Of a stretch of DNA of 64,000 nt, positions 58,110-64,000 are shown one piece after another (the first letter of the stretch is position 1; each line of letters begins with the position of its first letter). This stretch comes from Romanomermis culicivorax. Its lineage: Eukaryota; Nematoda; Enoplea; Mermithida; Mermithidae. Under the pieces are notes generated by a model. That model was given only the letters and a program-made list of their open reading frames with translations, did not search any database and was not told where the DNA came from. The position numbers and the translations under genes were made by a program. The stretch covers positions 558,001 to 622,000 of the forward strand of contig CAWUHX010000141.1 in the NCBI GenBank assembly GCA_963922205.1. Reading direction: 5' to 3'.

Positions 58110-59115
58110 GATCTCGCTTCGCAATCACCGTTTTTTTTCCTCGAAGATTTTTTCCACATGAGAACCGGACCCAAAATTTTTTTTCTCATTTTCCAAAAGT
58201 TTTCTACATTTTTAAAAACGCTTATAATGTGGCTACGGATGCTTTTTTATGCATTTTAGGAGCATACCCATGCATTTTGTTGTATTTGGAGTCAGAAACC
58301 TGCAAAAATGAGAAAAAAATTGAGAAAATTCTAGTTATATTAGCCAAAATAAGCTCATGAAGAATATATTGGTGTTCTACGGGAGCGGGTGAAGCATGTT
58401 AATGAATAACGATAGAAATATCAGGAATCTATCCGCTATTAACATTTCTATGGCTCTCATTAGAATCATCTAATTTTATTTAGTTGTTAGTCCGGCGCGG
58501 AGCGCCGGAAAAATTTTTGAATTTTCACTTTCTACAACGTTGGAAATTGAACCTTCACAACGTAATAAATAAATTAAAATCCGACTCATGAAGTATAATT
58601 TGTTTCCCATTCCGGCGCGACGAAGCGCCGGGAAAATTTTTCAGGTTTTATATTCTAAAACGCTGGAAAATAAATCTCTCCAACAGATATTCATAAACAG
58701 AAGTTCTAAAATCGCAGTCTAGAATGATGTCTTCAATTTCTATCTTCAATAAACGCAAAAGTTCAGGTTGCAGACGTTTGAAAAATTCCAAACATCGAGA
58801 GAAAAAATTGAGAAAATTGATGAAAAATCTCAATATTGGGCGACATAATTGACTGTTAACGATCAGAAAATGAAACGAGCTAACTTGATTGATAGAAACT
58901 GTTGAGCATTAATTAGTAAGTCGAAGTAGATATGCTAATAGCCGCACCTGATAGAAAATTGTCAAGACTCAAGATTGTACCCGTGATCGGCGGGAAGCGC
59001 CAGAAAATTTTGAGATTTTGACCCTTTTAAGTCCACCAAAACGCATCTTTTCGGTTTGGAATTCCCCAAAATTTTTTCCTCAATGAGAACCATACCCAAA
59101 ATTTTTTTCCTCATT
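58110..59115 (-). repeat. Reverse partial copy of the CAGGGCCGTGCGCA hAT family with three GCGCC hairpins
   Basis: From 58125 the sequence is the reverse complement of the right part of 56923-57782 (CCTCGAAGATTTTTTCCAC, GGTTTCTGACTACAAATAC-type block, TTCATGAGCTTATTTTGGC). 58490-58960 continues with hairpins at 58494-58509 and 58613-58632 and the leucine-rich peptide-like stretch. Another hairpin is at 58987-59003. The termini are missing. Confidence 0.65.
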
Positions 59116-59360
59116 TCGAAATCTTTTTCCTCAAAAGACCCCATTTGAGGAAAGAACGGTGTTCGCAATTGCTTTTTCTGTAGGAAGAGACGCGAGTGTC
59201 GAATTTTCACAGTAAAAATATCACTGATAACAAAGTTCTGCTTTACAAATGCAACTTGTTATTGCAAATCTCTTCCAGGCAAACCATTCATGAAGTTTAC
59301 TGTTTCGAAAAGTCGATAAAAATTACAAAGAAAATTATTATATGAATTTTGCACAAATTT

Positions 59361-61359
59361 TTAGTGTTTGCCATAAAATCGACGCTTCGGACAAGCGCAA
59401 TATTGGGCGTCTTTGCCAGGTTGGCCTTGGGGTCCTTGACCTCCGGGTTGTCCGCGTCCGCCCTGTTGTCCCGGTTGACCTTGCGATCCTCGGTCACCTG
59501 GCGCGCCTTGCTCGCCAGGTCGACCGTTCGATCCGGGGTTACCTGGTTGTCCGGGTTGTCCATCTTGACCGGGGGTACCACTGTCGCCGCGTTGACCGGG
59601 AGTGTAGGCTGTGGCATCGCGTCCAGGCGATCCTTGCATGCCGGGGTTGCCATCGCGACCTGGTTGACCAGCGGACCCGGGTTGTCCTTGGGGTCCGGTT
59701 TGGCCGGCCATGCCCGGGTTGCCGCTTCGGCCGGGTTGACCTTTGCCACCCTGCAAAAATATGAATTAGAAATGAAATTTTGGTTTTAAACAAAAATCTT
59801 CAATGCACAGATGATCAAAGGTACAGCGTTGCATACAAAGCGTTTGACATAAAAATCGTGATCGTGGGAAGCGCTTAAGTTGACTTTTACACTTGCACTC
59901 TGCACATTAATCACAGTTGTTTTTGTGATCATGCAAAGTCATTTTTACGAATTATGTTGTCGCCATGATATATCGTAATCTCATTACTTTCAACGAAACA
60001 ATAGAAGAATCAGGTAAAAGTTAAAAAAATTGTTAATACCGCTTAAAATTTCATGACTACTTAAAAATTATCCTCATTCAACGGATTTATGCCCTAACTT
60101 CTGAAGCTTAAAAATTATTTATGGTAGTTTTTTGATCTACAAGATGTAATATTGCGTATGTGTAGGTCGTGCACTAACTTGGAAAATTGGTTAACTACTA
60201 CAGCCCATTTACTCTGAAATATAGCAGACGCAGCGCCAATAAAAAGGCAAGTTCAATTTGAGACACAATTTTTGGTGTCGAAAACTAGTGTAGAAAAAAT
60301 TGATTTTTCCGCGACAACGGGAGCAAAAGCCAATTGTTCATTTTGATTTGGATAGAAATGTGCCGACACGGTACAAAATAATCAGTCGGTGTGTTTGTCG
60401 CTGATAGACGAGAATTTTTTTTCATTGATAACAGTAATAAGATTAATATTTTTCGAATATTGAACTTGCATTCATCAGTTTGATGCGTCATTTCAAAACA
60501 AATAGACCATAATGTTGCAAACATGTCACAATAAAGATTGTGAAATGAAAACTGGATGATCCGATGGGGTCGTTTATTTCGATTGTTAGGAACAAAATTA
60601 CTTATGATGGAACTGTTGGATGCATTTTTGAGCCACCTGAATTAGCAGTGAAATGATGAAAGTGGGCCACTTTTTCTTTCATGATTTGCTCGTGCTTCGT
60701 TTTATTTGTTTTTCATACTCTGAAAACTCACTTGTCTTCCAGGCGTTCCAGAGTCACCCGGGTTGCCTTTGGGTCCGGGTGGGCATCGGATGCAAGGCAA
60801 AGGATCTCTGTTGAATTGTCCGGGTCTGGCCGTCCACGCCGGTCCCTTGACACCTGCTTGGCCGGGATTACCGTTCTCCCCATCGCTACCCGGTTCGCCG
60901 ACCGGTCCGGTGGGACCTGGTGGGCAATAGTTTTGTTCGTTGCATTGACACAGACCGGCTAAAAAGAGAGAAAAATTCAAGGGACGGTAAAGTGGGATTT
61001 TTGGGTTATAGCCGTTTCGAGACAGATGGTAGTCACCAAAAGGCCAACAGCTAAGGCAAAACTTACTTTGACCATAAGCTTGTCTGGTTTTCCTCATTGG
61101 CAAGGCTTCTCGTTTCGTTAGTCTGCAAAAAATGTAGTCACATATTGACACCTTGCCAAAGAAGATTCAAGATTGTTCTGTACTTGATCGCGTCCCAAGT
61201 CTCGTCTGACAATACGCGGAATTGCACAACGCCCATGGCCACTTCGCTCTGTATCATGGTGGCTTTTTGGAAAATTAGGGGCAAATAGATCAACGAGCCG
61301 AGTATAGCCGCCAAACTCAAACATATGGCGCCTGTGGCCACCAAGTCGGTGTGGGTCAT
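59361..61359 (-). CDS. Nematode cuticle collagen (4 exons)
   Basis: Minus-strand exons 61184-61359, 61067-61122, 60732-60958 and 59361-59750 sum to 849 nt (282 aa plus stop), a usual size for the family. An N-terminal cuticle-collagen domain has a hydrophobic segment at residues 6-28 (signal anchor) and the block VLSDETWDAIK. A furin-like site RKTR (69-72) precedes the secreted part. Cys81/83/89 (CQCNEQNYC), a CIRC pair and YCAC near the end bracket Gly-X-Y blocks, unusually rich in Gln (GQPG). Such chains trimerise, are processed, and crosslink in the extracellular cuticle. All introns are GT-AG. A plus-strand frame over exon 4 is an artefact of Gly-X-Y codons. TTTTTAAAAATCAG before 61371 could be a spliced-leader acceptor or a further 5' exon. 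The exon 1 donor at 61184 is chosen because the later GT would bring in a stop. Confidence 0.93.
59751..60731 (-). other. Collagen intron 3: nothing recognised
   Basis: AT-rich 981-bp intron between the two triple-helix exons. No repeat module or inverted ends are seen. Confidence 0.45.
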
Positions 61360-61376
61360 TTCAGGGGATTCTGATT

Positions 61377-62000
61377 TTTAAAAATATTTTGAACAATTAA
61401 TTTTACATCAAAATTCTATCCGCCTCTACTCTAACATTCAGCTTTGATCACACCCTATCTATAACAGATTAAATTACGAAAAATCGTGGTCCTTCCGGAT
61501 TATATGGCAGTCATATCAGTCTATGCAAAATAACGAAAGACATTTTCATTCATTTCAGATACCTTGTGATCCAGAAAATTCAAAATCATCTATCGAAAAC
61601 AGATGGTATTCTTCAAGACTTACCAAAAAAAACCTTAAAAACCGAATTTTCGTCAAACAATGGTGGCTACCAACTTTTACGTGTCATTTTTATACCCAAC
61701 ACGGGCTAATTAATGGTTCATCAACGTAAAAATAGTATCCATAATTACGGTCAAGGTATCTCAAAACTGTTTACAGAAGGATATTACAGATTCTAGAAGA
61801 AAATTGTTTACCGTAGTAAGTAAACAAAACTAATTAAGGTAAATCATAATGGTTTTTCCCAAGGCCGTTTGCTTTTATTGGAATTATGGCCCATTTTGTA
61901 TTGACAAAATTATCCAGAAAAGGACCTTGAAAATCGTCGCTTGGTGGAGAAGTTGTCTTTTCGGAGAAAATTATCCCCGGATGTTTGACTTCCACGCAGG
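61377..62000. other. Upstream region of the collagen gene
   Basis: No repeat or gene is recognised. The promoter of the collagen gene probably lies here, but no specific site can be supported from sequence alone. Confidence 0.35.
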
Positions 62001-62230
62001 CTTTTTTTGATCATTTTAGAGGCCTGGGCTCCTAAAAGTTTGGAAATGGCTCCTAAAATTTTAGGTCTAGGAGCCACTTTGGTTCCTAAAATTTTGACTT
62101 ATTCATTTATGTAATAGCGAATTGTAGTTATTTTCATTCAATTTTAGATTTAAAATACGTGTTTTACAGGCTCTAAAATCATAAAACACGGAAAATTTTA
62201 CGGCGCTTAGGGCCGGATCTAATTCTATAA
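62001..62230. repeat. AGGAGCC-repeat element end and GCGCC hairpin
   Basis: CAGGCTTTTTTTGATCATTT at 62002 matches the left end of the element at 6854-7488, with the same AGGAGCCA subterminal repeats to about 62095. A hairpin-like CGGCGCTTAGGGCCGG lies at 62201-62216 after GGAAAATTTTA. The right end was not found. Confidence 0.55.
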
Positions 62231-64000
62231 TTTTTCAACTTAGTCTATTCACTGTTTTTCTACAATTAAACTTTCTGAGGGAAAAATTCTCGAAAAAGGG
62301 GAAAAATATGGGGGTTCGACATGGAAAAGACGAATATTGGTGCATATAAAAGATCAATGTCTTAATTTTTCCATTTTTTGTTACTCTTTTTTTCTATGAA
62401 GCCAATTTTGAATTTGTGCTCATGATGGAGGTGATTTCCATGAATTTTAAGTTTAATTTTAATTTTTCAAATTTGTGCAAGTATTAACATATTTTTTAAT
62501 TTAAAATTATATAAAATGTTTTCAAACCATGTATGTTTATTGAATAAGTTATCCTTAAATTGATTTTCCAGCATTTTTGTATGTCAAAATCTAAAAAAAA
62601 AATCATTCTGTAGTGCTGGAAAGATATAGGAGACAACAGAACAATAAGAACAGAAGCTGCATTTTCAAAACCCTATACTTTTGAGTCAAAAGGAAATGAA
62701 CTCAAGTGCTATCTTGGAAGAAGGTTTGTGCAAGAATCAACGAAAAGTTTTTTTTGCATAAAAAATTTTCTTTGCAGAAAGATTTCTCGGCCGATCTTTT
62801 TACATGTAGAAAGAAGCCTTGTAACCGAAAACGCTGGTTGGAAATCAAATTTTGAACAAATATTTTTTTAACACTTATCGACTGATTGAATATCTATTTA
62901 ACTTAATTATATACGTTCTACAGTGTGTTACAGGCCCGTTTTTCGCTATTCTTCAATTAGTTAGTAGTACAGTGTAAATTTGCACCGTTTCCATAGCTCA
63001 TTTAATTTAAAGCGACGAACGTAGCAACAACCGAAAAAAGTAAGTTGAATTTCATACATAATTTCACATAGTGGAAATCTTTGTACTGTAGAAAAACGCG
63101 AAATTTCTCCATGTGAATGGAAAAAGCCCAAATAATCGAAGAACATCATGCGTCGATTTGGATAGAACTGCATCGATACCTGGAGTCCGAGAAATTGTGA
63201 AAACTTAACCAGGTTAATGAAGGAAATTTTCAGATGTTCTGTTTGCCGCTCATTGACAAACTTTTTTCCGTTGGCTGCAGTGTAAGCTTAACAGTTTTTT
63301 CCGCATTGAACTTAATTTCACGGATGGGTCATTTCTATTCCGCATTGAACTTACTTTCATGGGATCGATCATTTCGAAATGAACGGAGTACATTGTCAAC
63401 TTTCTCACTTTTGAAAAATTTAGTTTTGTCGTTTTATCGTTTCTAGTATCACCTTCACGATTATACCAACTCCAAATACATAATCGAAAATTTAAGACAC
63501 GATTTCTGAGAGATTCTACTTTTTTCAACACAAGCCTACGATAAGTTGAAATATACTCGTACCTAAAAAAACAGAAATTTTGGGTAGTCTTGTTTGCTGA
63601 GTTCTGTGGTACTATTCGTTTTGCTTGTAAACGAAAATTCGCGCCGCTACAGTATGCCAAAGTTTGAAAATTGATGATTTTTTGCATTTTTCAGTGGTCT
63701 TGCTAGCCAAGCGATATTTCAAGATCGGATCGATCTTATTTAATGAATAAATATTCATTTTACAGACGAGAGAATAAACCCTCTTCTGATGTAATATTTA
63801 CAGTAAATGATTGCATATTACATTTTTTCATAAAGTTCAAAGTGTCAAAAATGAGCCGTCAAAATTGGAAAAATTTTGTTTATGGGCACTCCCGAGCACC
63901 CACCCATCGGAAGTTGCAGAATTTTATTTTCTCATATTGTAGCTCATACATTTTTACTGCATTGGTTAAAATTTCATTAAAATTTTTGTACCTTTTTGGG
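62231..64000. other. Right flank: little recognised
   Basis: AT-rich sequence. A small tandem duplication (TTCCGCATTGAACTTA..TTTC..GGGTCATTTC type, 63298-63375) keeps a 145-codon minus-strand frame open at 63250-63687, but that frame shows no domain, no biased composition and no splice context. No other feature is supported. Confidence 0.4.

Noticed and set aside
59342-59789. Two plus-strand open frames of 140-146 codons
   Set aside because: They are antisense reflections of the Gly-X-Y exon of the collagen gene.
61138-61359. Collagen exon 1 extended to WQGVNM with a donor at the later GT
   Set aside because: Joining there gives a stop in exon 2. The GT at 61183 gives the correct phase and the family sequence before the RxxR site.
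853-62216. GCGCC hairpins read as bacterial-type terminators or contamination
   Set aside because: They occur inside elements with target duplications in introns of eukaryotic genes, on both strands, and without a matching U-tract pattern.
63250-63687. 145-codon minus-strand frame
   Set aside because: It shows no domain, no splice context, and part of it is a small tandem duplication.

Overview
The window is nuclear DNA from a nematode. Three things point there: a cuticle collagen gene (59361-61359, minus) with a cuticle-collagen N-terminus, an RxxR processing site and Gly-X-Y blocks bounded by cysteine clusters; short degenerate arrays of the nematode telomere hexamer TTAGGC; and many AT-rich, GT-AG introns. 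The large introns and the heavy load of DNA transposons do not look like a compact Caenorhabditis genome. A basal (enoplean) nematode is a guess only.

Three host genes can be assembled exon by exon. (1) 4133-32174 (+): a complete 30-exon MAP3K of the ASK1/NSY-1 family (1403 codons). (2) 34683-40536 (-): a 10-exon TBC-domain Rab-GAP (441 codons) closest in feel to TBC1D25, lying tail to tail with the kinase. (3) 59361-61359 (-): a 4-exon cuticle collagen (282 codons). The kinase and TBC genes both have AATAAA signals downstream. The exon sums are exact multiples of three and the phases agree at every junction.

The rest is mostly mobile DNA. It includes an apparently intact Tigger/pogo element with a two-exon transposase in intron 5 of the kinase gene (10855-13091); many short hAT-like elements whose ends can be fixed by 8-bp target duplications; a Mutator-like foldback element with a 9-bp duplication and a palindrome-rich tandem array (44223-45968); a 5'-truncated L1/Tx1-type LINE with a single amber codon (47712-51586); a CR1-type LINE fragment running off the left edge (1-836); a decayed hAT copy (47468-55861) split by at least three later insertions; a tRNA-derived SINE; and a 634-bp inverted repeat carrying two outward tRNA-like sequences between 16-bp direct repeats.

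The most unusual signal is a tiny GC-rich hairpin, GGCGC-NNN-GCGCC, usually followed by GAAAATTTT. It occurs about two dozen times in this AT-rich window, on both strands, with variable loops and a conserved stem, inside elements whose termini differ. Other notable items are a 146-bp near-perfect inverted repeat (56351-56496 / 56693-56838), three copies of a TTAGGC-plus-hairpin repeat, and a 63-nt GC-AG intron in the kinase catalytic loop that is in frame and free of stops.
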